Origin: Triops longicaudatus
Taxonomy: Eukaryota > Arthropoda > Branchiopoda > Notostraca > Triopsidae
Direction of reading: 5' to 3'
Length of the DNA stretch: 64,000 nt
NCBI GenBank assembly: GCA_022885665.1
Contig: JAGQDJ010000202.1
Span: 868,001-932,000 of the forward strand
Shown here piece by piece: positions 13,199 through 26,347 of the stretch. Positions within the stretch are counted from its first letter, which is position 1; each line of letters starts with the position of its first letter. The translations under genes were made by a program, and so were the position numbers. The notes under the pieces were generated by a model that saw only the letters and a program-made list of their open reading frames with translations, searched no databases and was not told the origin of the DNA.

Positions 13199-16100
13199 AT
13201 GGCTGATTACCGTGGAGCAAACGGATACAGCTCAGGTAAGCCGTCATTTTTACGACAAATTAATTCGGGTGTCATTTCTGCGGTCAGAATCTGAGGTTTT
13301 TTGTTTATTCGTTTAAGAGATTGCACATGGTGACCTGGTGTGTCTTTGTGGAATTAAGACGTGTACCTATAGCTATTAGAAGATTTTTTTTTCGTTTAGT
13401 AGCGAAATATCAATGAGATTTTAACGATTCTGTCATTTTCCTTCATAACTTAAAAATATTTCAATAAGAATATTTTTTATATTTTCTAGAAGTGTAATAG
13501 AATTTCCACTAAATCTTTTGAATGTCAAATTGTAGTTGATTGCGTTGAAATCTGGGTTTTACATAATCACAGAGGGAAGAGTATCATCCGTGGCGAATCA
13601 TGTTTACTTTTCGATTAACTTACAAGGATGGGATTCACAACTGTAGCTTTTCTTTAAGTAGTATATTCGTAACGAATTTTATAACACCGTGGAGAAATTG
13701 ATCTCGCAGTTGTCCCGGATTTGAATAAGAAATATACGTAATTGGGAGCTTTTACTGTCCTAATTCTGTTTATTTATTTATTGTTGTATATATTTTTCCC
13801 AAAAGTTCTGAAATATTATTCGGGCGTTCTGTCTTTTTCTGACGCAGAACAAAATGTAAGTGTTAATTTGTCTTTTCAGACCAGCACAGTGTAACATCCA
13901 TGGACGAGGGTCCGAATTTCGTCGTCGAGCATTTAGCTACGTTTACGATTTCGGCGCAAACTGGTTTGGTTTATCCTGCCGATGGAATGCGAAGATTGTT
14001 AGAAATGGAGAAAACTTCGGGCATTTGGACCCAAAAAATGCAGTTGCGATTAGAGCGCAAATGGGTTGTTATTTTGGACCATGAAAACGGGGTAAACAAG
14101 ATCTTTTACCCCTTCTGTGCCTTAACTTTATTCGTTTAAACCTGACCTGTCTGGTATTATCGAGCCTGGTATCATTTTTGGCTGATTTTCGTTGGCTTGT
14201 TCAAAGCTTTCGTGTTTTTAGCGTTGAAATTTATATACAGTATATTTACTGTTTTTGTACCCTTATTGTAGACATCAAGAACATTGAGTGATCAGTAATT
14301 ATTGAACCTTAAGCATAAAAATTTTTAAACTTCAGTGTCTTTAAAGATTTTAACTTATATTACTGTGTCATTTACAGGATGTCGTAGAGAAGTTTCCGTT
14401 GCATCTTATCCAGGATCCAACAGCATTCACGAGCAACAATCCTCGTGAAATGTACAACAATATTTTTGTTTTCGTTGTTGGTGAAGACGCCCAAGGCCAG
14501 AATCCTTCCGAAATGCATATTTTCCAAGTAAAGAGAACTCTATAGCTCCTACTTTTTTCTTCCTACCATGTCATACCATTCAATAACATTAGTAGTAAAT
14601 AGTAGCATTAGTAAATTACATAACGAGTAAAACTTTTCTTTTAAAAATTTTTGGTGGCAATTTCTCTTACTGTAAAGTTCTTATCAGTTTCGCTCAAGTG
14701 AATGATAAATAAGGAGAACCAAAATGTATTTTGACACCTTGCGAAGATATCTTTCCTTTTTTTTCCGTCGTAATGATCCAACGACCTCTTTCTTATGACG
14801 TGTGCAATACGAGTATATTGTGTAGGTGTTGAGCGATTAACCAGCTAATAACCATCTTTTATTTATTTATTTTTTTCTTCTCATCCTTCGTTTTCCATAT
14901 CTCAGTGCGTAAGGGTATCAGCGCAGGAACTAGTGGAAGAAATGAAGTTATACATGGCTGGTAAAGGTCGAACAGGAACGGGAGGGCCAGCTTCAATTCC
15001 TCCTCCACCCAATAACCCGCCACCTGACCCGCCACATAACGGAATGCACGTGCGGGAACAAGTGAACGCTTTTAATGCAGTGGCGCAACGTAAGTTTGCC
15101 AAAACGGATGTTCCTGTACTTTGGGGGAACGTGACTAGTTATTAAAACTAGTTGTGAATTTTTTGGGGAGTGTCATATATTACGCCATTTAAAATGGGGT
15201 TCAAAGCACGACGAGGTGATGATAAAGTGATTAACATCTGTTAGTCAACTTTGTCACCGTGATTTGTTTTCGTTTTATAACTTTGTTTTCTTTTGACTAT
15301 TAGAACGCGAAAAGGTGGCGTACAATAGAGAACTGAATGACGAGACGAGTTCGACGTCCAGCGAGAAATATGAACGGGAAGTAGCGATCCTGAATCGCTG
15401 TTTCGACGATATTGAACGGTTTATTGCGAGATTGCAACATGCAGCAGCTGCGAGCAGAGAATTGGAACGCAGACACAAGTAATTGCTCTTTACTGTGGTA
15501 CATCTTCTTTCCCCAGTCAGATTTTTGTGGTATCAATTTACCTTTAAATAAAAAGTATTTAAATATCAAAGGGAGGCCTTGAAGCTGGTTTGAAATGTTT
15601 GTGCCCTGTGTTGCGTATGACAACTTAGTGCAAATTTGAACTAATATTGGACTAATATTGGATTGGTGTAGGAGTCGCAAATCGAAAAAGAAGGATATGG
15701 GAGATGGAATGTTATCTATGCGCGCTCGACCTCCACCGGAACCAGAGTTTGTGGACATTTTCCAGAAGTTTAAATTGTCCTTCATTCTTTTGGTAAGATG
15801 TCTCTTGCACGTTGTCAGCACTCCTGTTAATACCTTTTTAGTTGTTTTTTTTTTCTGTTTATCTATTTGCCCCTCATATTGTTTTCAAAATATAGGTTAT
15901 AAATAACATTAGACAATGTAGGAAGAAGAAAATGGTTTTGTTATTTAAAATGCAAATTATTTAGGCGAAATTGAAAGCCCATATCCACGATCCCAATGCC
16001 CCCGAATTGGTGCACTTCTTGTTTACGCCGTTAGCGCTAATTGTGGATGCTTCACGGGATGGGCACGGTTCAGCCACGCCCAATTTGCCTTCCAAAGTCG

Positions 16101-17302
16101 TGACTCCGTTGTTAACCCAAGACGCTGTGGAACTACTGGAAAACTGCTTAACGAGCAAAGAAACCGAATTGTGGCAATCGTTGGGCGACCCTTGGCAAAT
16201 CCCCCGCGAAAAATGGCCGGGGATAGTGGCTCCTTACAATCCCGTTTTCATGGATGGATGGGCGCCGGATATGTCCTTCCTTAATAGCTCGACTCTGGGC
16301 TCCGCCCCAGGCTCGAGCAGGGGACCCAGTGTCGAGAAGGAAGAATTGCCTCCACCGAGAGAAACTAATCGCAGCCGTGGCCCACCAGTAAAACTTCTTT
16401 TCACGTTTCTCCTTTTTTCTTTTCATTCGCTCTCCGTTTCTTCCACTTCGTCTTCAACTTTCTGTTGAAAACGAAGACAACTTTAACTTTTTTTATGACT
16501 GACAATCTCTTAAAGTCGCGTCATACGTCTGGACGCGGAATTGCGTACTCGAGATTTTTATGGACGCCATTTTTTCTCAGCAGAGTCGCGTTAGTGAAAT
16601 CTCTTTTTATAGGAACCCAGGCGATATCCAGAAAGGTCAAGTTCGGGATACGATTACGACAGCGAAAGCTCACCGCGAAGAGGGAGAAAGAATGCCGTGC
16701 CAGTACGGGAAGGATCTCGTACTCCGCCTTCCGAACACGGTTATCCTTGGGGAGTAAGAGGTGGGGCTAGTGCGGGAAGCAACATCTCAGATGATTCCAT
16801 CGACCATTTGCCCGCTGATCCCTCTAAATTTGAGCGTCAGCAACAAGAATGGCTGGAAGAGCTACGTGGCCGTGGAAGCAAAATTGTGCAAGTGACGTAC
16901 CCCCGTACAGCGAATAATAACAAAGAGCTGACCGTGGTTCGTGGAGAGTACCTGGAGGTAATTATAATACATTTCTTCTTCTTTTATTCAGTTATGATCA
17001 TTTTTTACTATTATTTTATTTTATTTTAATTTTTTTTTTCCTTTTTTTCATTGTCGTACTGTATTTTCTCACTTCAACAGGTGTTGGATGATAGTAGAAA
17101 ATGGTGGAAATGCCGTAATATGAGACGGCAGGCAGCTCACGTGCCTCATACAATTGTTACTCCGGTGCAAGGAGAAGATGATGTCTTCAGCCATTCAGAT
17201 GTAAACTGTCTTTTATGTTCGTACTAGTTGTTTACTATTGTAAACTATTGTAATTGTTACCTGTCGTTTAACAGGAAGTTTATGGGATTTTTTTTTAATT
17301 GT

Positions 17303-17333
<31 letters not shown>

Positions 17334-20300
17334 NNNNNNNNNNNNNNNNNNNNNNNNNNNNNNNNNNNNNNNNNNNNNNNNNNNNNNNNNNNNNNNNNNN
17401 NNNNNNNNNNNNNNNNNNNNNNNNNNNNNNNNNNNNNNNNNNNNNNNNNNNNNNNNNNNNNNNNNNNNNNNNNNNNNNNNNNNNNNNNNNNNNNNNNNNN
17501 NNNATATATATATTAAGCAGATTATAAGTACATTGGACTAACATTTCTGACTTTTGTTAAGCGTGTCTTATTTATTTTTATTCATTCATTAGAGCTCTCC
17601 ACGCCCAACACCACCAGCTTCAACAAGCGACTGGCAGCGTAATCAACGACAGGGGCCTCGAGGTGAATTCCGATACTTTTAAAGGCTTTCTTTGCTTTTC
17701 TTCTATCCCATACTGTAAGAAAAGAAATTCTTATGGGGAAGACGAAACGCTTTATGTATTTTGGGAACTCCGTTGCAATATGCTTTGTTGTTTGTATTTT
17801 TGTACCGTTTAAGTACTACGAGGCTTATGCTTCGTAAAGGTTTCGACAGCGAATGTGAGTTTATGTTGTTTTTTCTGTTTTGTGCCTTTTGGGATTCCAT
17901 GTTTTGAGTCTAACGTTAACTTCTCCCAAAGCTTGGTTTGTTCATAAAATAGTGTTCTTCGTATTTATATTTTGGAAGTGAGAGAAGGGAAGAAAAAGAA
18001 AAACCAAGGTGCGAAAAATCCGTCCGTTTGTTCACTTTGCTCATTTTACTTATGCCGTCCAATGTTTAGACTGTTGAAAAGTTTTTGGAACAAACATACC
18101 TTTTCCTTTTAAGTCTTTTCGTAAGTTTTTTTGAAAGATCAACTTTTTTAACTTACTTTCTGTCAAGTTAGTCGGATCTTATACAGTAGTGTTTTAAGTA
18201 GTAATGGACCAGGTCATATAACCCAAAGATTTTATTCCATATATATATGTTATCATGTCTGGTTACTTAAGAAGGTTAGCATTTTGCCGGAATTTTTTGT
18301 GTATTGTAGATGCGGAAATTGAGTTTGAATGTATTAGTCGTCGGAAAACTATGTGCCTTCCATTGCTTGTATGTTGGATGTGTGTAAAAGTGACGTTTTC
18401 CCGAACCGTGTCCAATATACAGAATTGTCCGAATCATCTCGCTGTGTTTCGTACGTTGTTAAAAACATTATGTCTTAAAAGATTTAATCAAGAATTAAAC
18501 CACTGACGTGATCTTTTCACGCTGACCTTTCTCTATCGTTTTGTGATTCGAGCGTCTATTGTTGTCCAGATAAAAGGATTTACGCGATAACAGAACTGAA
18601 ATACTCCTGATTACCAATAGGGCTTGTCAGCTAATATTTACAAGCCTTTCCATTGCGATACTCTGTCATCGTTGCAGCTTTACAGCCATAAAACTGTCAC
18701 ATTGTACTGTACAATGACACGCATATACGTATTGTATTGCATTATGTCCTCGTGATACGCAAGTTTTGTTGCCGTGGTCCTCGCCTTTCGCGTGTCGGTT
18801 CGTTTAACACTACAAAAACCGTAAGAACCGAGCATGCCACAACGATACTTATTTTCTACATTTTTTGTGAGCTGCGTAACAGATTATTAGCGCACTATGG
18901 TATCGTTTGCATCATAAATATAACGCTTCTTAGCGAATACGAGCAATTAACTTAAAACCAACATACATTAAGCGTAGCAAGACTTTGTTTAGACACGGCT
19001 TTTAAATTTAGTAGAACGCTCCATAAGCAGCGAAATAAGCGAAGATGAAGACGGTTTGCCGATCGGAAGACCTCGGCATCGTGAGTTGGATTCGATATCG
19101 GTGGTTTCTGTCCCACCACCTCCACCGCCAATGCCGAGTTCGTCTCCGGCGAAGTCTGAGAACAATACTTTGAAAAGAACACCAAGTACCAACAATTTTG
19201 GAACCATCCCACGCAGTAAGATAGTCAAGCACATTCTGTCTCTTTATATTAATATTCAACTCGCTCATGCAAACTACGTCGAAATGGCTTAGGTCCTAGT
19301 CAGCAAGATTTGATGTATCAAGAACTGAAACACGTGCTGTCGGCGTTCAGGGAAAAGCCCGACCTGAAAATCGTTAAAACCCCGGAAGTGTTTATTGACC
19401 AAAAATCTTCAGCTGCGGAAGTTCAGGCCTGGCTAGAAGTCAAATTATTCGGAGAAAGGTATAACACAATCACTTATGAAAGCAAAATTTTATTTTACGT
19501 TCTTGAAAAATATATTTTCAAATAATTTATATTCAATTCGGCAGCGTCATTAAGAAGTTAACGAATATGAACGGAAAGGATATTATGTCGTTACGAAAAA
19601 ACGAATGTGAGGCATTTTTCGGGAAAGACGAGGGACATCGCTTGTATTCGCAGCTTGAAATTCAACGAACGAATTCGAAAGTAAGAAATAAACAAACGAA
19701 AAATCGTCAGATCTAACATTTTTGTTCAGTTTACGGCCAAAAGCTCGGAATTGAAAAAAATCTTAGAAAGGCGCCGTGAAGCTGTGGAAAAACGAGCTAG
19801 TGACCCAGAAACTGCCCAAGGCCTGCCAAAAAGTAACGCTACCACGAACGGTAATATCAGTGGCAATATCAGTCTTCCTAACAAAGCTTCCGAAAAAGAA
19901 GAGCCCGCTCCTACTGCTAAAGTAACCGCTGCAAATCCCGTTCCTTCGCCTCCTGTACCTGAACGGAACAAACCCACTGTTTCCGACAATAACCATTATT
20001 CCGCTACAAAAACTAAAGATAAGTCTGCGCCTAAGGCAAAACCCGCTCCTCCACCGGAAACACCTAAAACGAATTGGAAACCTAGCAAAACTAATCAAAA
20101 TGCTAACTTTCCCAAGCCGAATTGGGCCGACGGTATGCCCGATTCCTATGATGGTGAGTCTTGACAACGCTTCAATCTAGTGAGACCTCAAGCAACACGA
20201 TGCTGAATTGCACTGCTTACGCGCATAACCCGCACCCTTGACGTTTTCCTAACCCTTTCGAATTGACAATCATCCCTACATCTATCATCAAAGCTTACTC

Positions 20301-20729
20301 CACTTGTCACGACTTCCGACACGTACCACGACACCCCGAATTAACACGGGTTCTGGCCCGGTTAATGAGACGGAAAAATTGCTTTCAACATACTGAACAT
20401 CGATTCTTTTATTTTGACGCTATTTGTTACAACCACTGTCCTGTACAACCTTATGACCTTATAACCATAATTACGACTACAAAACTCGACAACTGCAGAA
20501 AACAGCTGTTCTGAAACAGCGGGGAAATAGAACTTTATTTTTTTTTTTTCCTTTTTGTGTGTTTTAGTGCTTAGTCTGTGTATTGCATCAGTGATGTTCG
20601 TATACTTGCATAAGAGTTAACGGCCATGTTTGTTATTTAATAGATTCCGAAGAAGAGGGCTACATGCCTACCGGAACTCTACGGGACGTGATTCGTTTGC
20701 AGCGTAAAAGAATGGGCATCATTAACTAG
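13199..20729 (+). CDS. Epidermal growth factor receptor kinase substrate 8 (EPS8) homologue
   Basis: EPS8 links receptor signalling to actin: it binds SOS1/ABI1 to activate Rac and caps or bundles actin filaments. Fifteen exons were assembled: 13199-13235, 13880-14091, 14378-14527, 14906-15089, 15304-15478, 15672-15792, 15965-16387, 16613-16957, 17081-17200, 17593-17662, 19015-19215, 19293-19458, 19545-19680, 19730-20153 and 20644-20729. They give 949 residues. The N-terminal PTB domain spans about residues 20-165 (ISAQTGLVYPADGMRRLLEM through EMHIFQCVRVSAQEL). A Pro-rich linker follows. The SH3 domain is about 521-575, with the family signature LEVLDDSRKWWKCRN. The C-terminal SAM-like domain is about 700-780 (EVQAWLEVKLFGER...LRKNECEAFFG), followed by a Lys/Pro/Asn-rich tail. 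At the start of the SH3 the usual ALYDY is replaced by VTYPR. The intron after the SH3 exon contains the assembly gap, but the flanking exons are both phase 0, so no exon need be missing. Confidence 0.94.
17305..17514. repeat. (TA)n microsatellite containing a 170-base assembly gap
   Basis: Alternating TA runs from 17305 to 17333 and resumes from 17504 to about 17513. Positions 17334-17503 are N (170 bases). The gap is therefore most simply unresolved TA repeat within an EPS8 intron. Apparent open frames across it are artefacts. Confidence 0.95.
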
Positions 20730-21144
20730 TTACAGATATAGTTACAACAGTTACCGGTATTAGCAAAGTCAAGTGTATTACTGAGCTCTTTGTGCAATCA
20801 TGTGTCCTCCCATACCCTTAACATAGCCTAAGCTCCCTTTTTACATTTTTTATTTGGATAAATTTGTACAACATGCCTAAGTAGTAGCATAATAACTAGC
20901 CATTCCCAATACTTACAACCTCAAATAGCAAAAGTAACAAAAATTATTGTATTGCCACGTAATTAATAGATTATCCTTTTCATTTTCCTTCGGAAATAAT
21001 ACCAAATTCCACCCTGTGATTGCTAATTTTGCCCCGGACTAGATTCCCGCCTTTCTATCTATGCAAAAAGGGTATCCTTTGGCTTTCTTAACCTGTACCG
21101 GAAATGAATCAGACACATAAAATCAACTTGCAATACAAAGTCCC
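20730..21144. other. Short convergent spacer between EPS8 and DEPDC1
   Basis: Only 415 bp separate the two stop codons, so the 3' UTRs must share this stretch. A reverse-strand AATAAA (TTTATT at 20849-20854) could serve DEPDC1. I see no canonical forward AATAAA for EPS8 here. Confidence 0.5.
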
Positions 21145-24100
21145 TTAAAGCCTAAAACGCCTCAGCCTTTCTCCAATCTTTAATTTTGAGTTTCTTCCTT
21201 TGTTGTGGTACTCTTCGGACTTTTCTGCCAAGAAATAGGCTGCTTCCGACTCCGGCGTAGGGAACTTCTTGCGAAAAATTTCAGGGTAGGCTTCTTTGAA
21301 CTGGAAAATCATACAATTCTATTAACTCTGCTCGTTGACTTAAAAAAAAAAGAAATACTTGTTGGAGTCGCTTGCGTCGCTCTTTGTCTGCCATAGCCCT
21401 GTTCTCGATAATCTGGTCCAATAAAGCTTGGAGGGCTTGTTGGGAGGTTGTAAGGCTTTGCTGCTGATAACTTTTCGGGGACAGCTGGACACAGTAGGCG
21501 AGCGGGACGGCGTCGTCGGGTTGGAACCGAATCTATATTTTTGCGGAAGGGATACAAAGAAACGAAACAGAAAGACAGCAGAAGGAAGACGGAATCGTAC
21601 GAGGAAAAAGGGAGAAAAACATTCCACAAGAGAAAGAACAGAAAAAAATCAAGCGATCAGTTTGGCATTCAAAGAATGTAAAAAAAGATTTTCAAACAAC
21701 TCACTACATAGTAAAAAGGAGACGAGGAAAAATTGCAGATCGGTTAATATATGAATACCTTACACCAATGTTATTTACATACATTAATTCTATTAAAGTT
21801 CTGTTTTACCTTGGCTTTCTGCATTTCTAGCAGTCGATCCCGTACATGACTGCAGAGAACGGGAGGGATCGCCATGATTGTCTCACAATGGTCCATCATG
21901 AAAGAAACCAGACGAACCGCCAACAATTCATCGTAATCTGCTTCCTCGGCAGAACATATAATACACCGGTAAAACGTATTCACCATCTGAGAAAGCAAGA
22001 AAATGTTACAGAAAAGAAAAAAAAATCATCAGAATTTACCAAAGATCTGTTAACAACTCCCGGCTCAAGGACAAGATTTCCGTTCGCAGCTACTTTGCTC
22101 ATAAACCGAAGCAATAAATGGAGCCTTCGCCGATGTCCAGGTGGCAGAATTAGGCATAATAACTGAAAGGCAGTAATCGCTAAATTCTCTCCCTCTTCTG
22201 TCAAAAACCCTGCAGAAATTATATTATGATGTTTAGAATTCAGCACTCGTATAAGGAAATGAATATGAAACAGAGAAGTGAGCAAGCAAAGCCCGGAAAA
22301 AAAAGCGTAAACTATGCACAAATACCCGGTGTACAAGCTTTCGCGCCAAAAAACGCTGGTAATCCTAAGCGGCGCCCAACAAAGCGCTTACTTGGTGAAC
22401 ACCTGTAGCGCACGAGACCCAAATCATTCGACGAATCCCTGTACGGTGAATCTGGATTCAAATCTACCAATGATCGGCTCAGCAGGTTTGAGAATTCTCG
22501 CAGATTCTCGTAGTCCCTGCTAGCGTTGTCAATGCCTTCTCCAGTCCACTTGGAGCTCACGAACGATCTAGGCGTGCGGAATGACGCTAAGCTAGACAAA
22601 CTACTGCATTGCCAGTCGCTTTGGTTCAAATTATCTGCTGAGCCGTAAACCAAGTTGACAAAACCGCCTGAACGGTTTCGCATTCGGTCCAAACTACTGT
22701 AAGCATCCGGATAGGGCTCTTTCTTGGTGAAGGAATCGTTGTGGATCATTCGACGGCGAATGCTCGAGCGCGTGTTCGAACATCGGGTAACAAACGATGG
22801 CGGCTCGATGCTAGACGTGTCAGAAGACGGGGCAGCTACACTGTAGCGTTTGCTATGGTGCCGGTCAATTGACTGTTGTGAAATGATACGCGTTTCTGGT
22901 TGATCGGACGTAAAAGCTGTTTCGAAGCAAGTATTGGGCGTGAGCATGGCTGAAATAAGCTGACTGCTAAGCGCTACTGGCAAGTTGGAAGTTGACGCCA
23001 TCTTTTGGCTCCAGGCCGACTCGTTGGGGGCAAAACTATTCCCTTTTCGATACCTCAAGCTACGAAATCTTTGGCTGAAGCCCTTGTGAACCGGTGTTGG
23101 ATTTAAGGACTGCTTAAATTCCGTCACGACACCTTGGGTATCGACCACGCCGTTTATAACGTTCGGTGTCGAGGTTTTCTGCTGATTAATGCTCATGTCA
23201 AGCATTAAACTTTCGACAGATGCCATTGAAGTCAACATATGAGGCTTTTTGAAATGCACATTGTTTTCCTTTCGAGTCTCTTGTGGTTGGCTTAAGTTCT
23301 CAGCTTGATGGAAAATCCGCGCAAACGTTGAGTATAAGGAGTAAGTAGTCAACGGCCCTGAAGTATTGGTGAAATAGTCGCAGATGACCTTAAAAACGTC
23401 AACATGCGAATTAGGGTAGTTCGGGAGTCGATCGTCTCTTGATATCGGCCCTGGAAGAAACATGTGAAGAAATATTAGTGATAGAAGACGTAAATGTAAT
23501 ATAATTTACAGTTTGATAAGGCTTTCATTCCGTAAAGGACCCAAGGAGGAGGAACTTGGCCTTCTTCTTGGGGAATGGCTTTCACAACTCCCCGTGGCCC
23601 TAAATGGCTCACGTTCCAAGCTATCCAAGAACCTTGGACGTAGGCCGGATTCAGGATTTCATCCGATGCTTCTATACCGAGCACTCGTGCTAACCTAACA
23701 AATAAATTTTCACTTTCACTAAATTTCAGAGATCTAGGCCTCTTTTTGGCAATAAATACAAATAAATATGAAAGAAATAAATTAAAACAACATTTTAAAT
23801 AATAGGCGCAGTGTAACACGTGTCCAATAAGTTCAGGTATATGAACTCAATTTCGATTTAACAAATTGATGCCAGAACTTTTAGACAGCTTGATCAAATA
23901 TGCAGTAAACTAACGAAATAACGAAGAACGTTACTAAAAGTTTTGAATTAGATAGAACGCGTCAAGTAAAAATCATGAAATACGTAAATACGATCAAAGA
24001 CGAACCTTCCCAAAGTAGAATTTTTCCATACGCTGTCGACTTCTTCTTGACTGAATTGTTTTGCGGTGAGGCGACATTCACTTAACGATTCCGTGGCTTG

Positions 24101-24708
24101 CTGGGCAGTGATCTGTCTCGAATAATGATTTGGTCTTTCGTGCTTTTTTAAGGTAGGTGAGCCGTTATGAGCATTGGCTTCATTAGCTAATTTGTTCGCG
24201 TTTAAGGAAGCTAAAGGTATTCGGCTGGGCGTCCTTGGGTTTTTGAACGGCGACCGGTTCGTCAACCTACACGTAACGTGTGAGAAGACATTTTGCAAGT
24301 AAGAAAGCTGGTATACCTATAAAGTCCCGAGTTATCTTTAAAATTTTCCACCGACGATTCGCCGCGGACATCCTCAAACACTCCAGCTTTAAGGAATTTA
24401 CAAAGAAGCTGGGAAATTTGATCTTTGGTAACGCTGGGGCCGAAATGAGGGTTGGTTATTAGCTTGCTATGCAACCAAACCACAGCTTCGGAAGCTGTGA
24501 AGCAATTTTCGTATTGTCTTAACTGTCTCCAATGTTTCTTCACCGGCATGCCATTAGTAAATGTTCTTATGGCTTCATTCCACTAGAGCACAGAATATAT
24601 TTTTGTAATAAACGGATTGTTATTTAATTTGAAGGTTGGAATTTAAAATCTTACCAAACGCGTTGCACGATAGGGACCAGAGAAAGTTTTAGGATTCTCC
24701 GGCTCCAT
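21145..24708 (-). CDS. DEP domain-containing protein 1 (DEPDC1 family)
   Basis: DEPDC1 proteins are cell-cycle-linked regulators with an N-terminal DEP domain and a RhoGAP-like region lacking clear GAP activity. Nine exons: 24655-24708, 24317-24582, 24006-24266, 23510-23694, 22419-23450, 22040-22209, 21810-21986, 21359-21532 and 21145-21300. The sum is 824 residues (human DEPDC1A 811). The start SGPYRATRL-WNEAIRTFTNGMP matches the family N-terminus. The DEP domain (about residues 20-107) includes QYENCFTASEAVVWLHSKL and FGPSVTKDQISQLLCKFL. The C-terminal half carries AFQLLCLILPPGHRRRLHLL, typical of the GAP-like part, and the end has YPEIFRKKFPTPESEAAYF, the conserved DEPDC1 tail. The 1-kb exon encodes a Ser/Arg-rich, probably disordered insert. 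The donor of that exon (gtctcg, at 22419) was chosen for frame and is weak, so that junction is the least certain. Confidence 0.9.
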
Positions 24709-25238
24709 TTTCTCTAAAACACTAAACAAAGAACGTTCTGAACACTGCTATACGTCAAAAAATGATACTATCGGGGTTTGGTCTTATCATTCTGGTCTCA
24801 GTCGCCGGATATTTTGAATATTTGGTACGCTTTTTTATCACTGAAGCTTTTGTACACCGCGCGAGACAGCCGTTACACTTCATTCAAGACACGATCTTTG
24901 GCTCCGCCTACGACAGATGTTTAGCTTGAAAAGGCGCGGAATTCAAAGACTTCGATAGTAATGAACGGTTTCGCACGTTTCTGCCTATCTATCAAAACCT
25001 GTAATTCGATAGTATTTTCAGAGCTAAATGAGGACAATCTTAATATTATATTTTTGTCTTAAAAAGGATATAATGCTTTGGCATTTGGAAATTTGTGTAA
25101 GCAGTTGAAGATTAAAGTTTTGGCTCCACCCACACCAGATGGTTAACGGGGACAAGCGGTCAATTTCAAGTCTTTAACGGTTACTTATCACTGCAAAAAC
25201 CATAAGAGCAAATACACGCAGTTTCTACATCCGAATTT
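24709..25238. promoter_or_regulatory. DEPDC1 upstream region with diverged direct repeats
   Basis: This 530-bp spacer separates DEPDC1 (start) from DUS4L (stop), both on the minus strand, so it should contain the DEPDC1 promoter. A segment starting TTTGGCTCCGCC at 24897 recurs in diverged form at 25118 (TTTGGCTCCACC). The first copy holds GGCGCGGAATTCAAAG (24933-24948), which resembles E2F/CHR cell-cycle elements, but in the opposite order to the canonical arrangement relative to the gene. The regulatory reading is inference. Confidence 0.3.
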
Positions 25239-25243
25239 TTATT
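25238..25243 (-). terminator. AATAAA overlapping the DUS4L stop codon
   Basis: On the minus strand the last codon plus stop read AAATAAA, so an AATAAA hexamer contains the TAA stop. If used, it would give an extremely short 3' UTR. Confidence 0.35.
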
Positions 25244-26347
25244 TACAGATATTATAATTGTCACGAAAATAGTCAATAATGGCAGATGTGCTGCTAAGTG
25301 AATGAACGAACTGTCGTTCGGCACGAGACATAATTTTCTCCGTCATGTAGATTAGATGATGATGAAACGTGACGAAGGGATTTCCATATTCTATGCTGGT
25401 TTTAATCCACTCCTCAATGCACTGCAGAGGCGTTGAATCGTATCCAGCGAACATGGCAGGGTTTTGTAATATGGCGCGGGCTACCATGACTCCTAGGAAG
25501 GACACGCAAACGCGAAAACATAATTAATGCGTTACAAACTTTGTATTAGCTACTTTTGGATTGACACTAAAATTAATTGTAGGAAACCCGAAAAAAAAAC
25601 TAAAATTTAAAATTAAACCGAAACTATTTTATACCATTTACTCCTGTGCAATTCTGCACCTCTTGAGCGTCTTGCAAGGTTTTAATATCCCCATTAGCAA
25701 CTACGGGAATATGAAGGGCACTTTTGATAAGTTTTATAGCATCTAAATTCACTGGTTCCGTTCGTTGATCTTTGGTACGTCCGTGGACCGTTATAAAAGA
25801 AACCCCAGTGGCTTCCAATTTTCTGCAAAAGTCGACGGTCTTTGCGATTTCGGTATGGATGCGGATTTTGATGGAAACAGAGAAATCTTGTGCGGAGACT
25901 CTGTTCCGCGTTTGGAGAACCATATCGCGAACCAATTCAGGTTTATCTATTAAACAAGCGCCATAGCCATCGTGCAACGCCCAGCGTTGGGGACAGCCAC
26001 AGTTGAGATCCACACCATTGCTGTAATCTGCGACTAGAGCAGCAGCTGAGGAAAAGTCTTCGGCGTTAGAAGCAGCAAACTGGACTATCAAGGGTCGGTC
26101 GCGTTCGCAAATGGCAAATTCATTGTCGCGAGCTTTCGGGGACTTTACGAAGGAATCGGCTACGATCATTGGAGTGTAGGCTATGTCACAGCCATACTTT
26201 CGGACTAATACACGAAAGGGCAGCCTAGATTTAGTTAACTTACTCAATTTAAAAACGCAAAATTGTATTCTTAACGTACTTCGAGTACCGAACCATTGGA
26301 GCGCAAATTTTGACCAACTGCCCACTTTCGAACAATTCAACAGCCAT
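25239..26347 (-). CDS. tRNA-dihydrouridine synthase DUS4L (Dus4 family)
   Basis: Dus4-type enzymes are flavoproteins that reduce uridine to dihydrouridine in the tRNA D-loop (positions 20a/20b in yeast), using NAD(P)H. Three exons, 26280-26347, 25635-26224 and 25239-25492, give 303 residues (human about 317). The N-terminus MAVELFESGQLVKICAPMVR leads into LPFRVLVRKYGCD, the family's FMN-barrel opening. The catalytic loop NCGCPQRWALHDGYGACL keeps the active cysteine, and TVHGRTKDQR and VVANGDIKTLQDA are the substrate and FMN phosphate motifs. The last exon has VMVARAILQNPAMF, also diagnostic. It is complete with no missing key residue. It lies head-to-tail between DEPDC1 and the DEG/ENaC channel gene on the same strand. 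An AATAAA overlaps its stop codon. Confidence 0.94.

Noticed and set aside
17228..17544. Open frames spanning the N gap (poly-Ile/Tyr peptides)
   Set aside because: They arise from TA repeat and undefined bases; no real coding signal.
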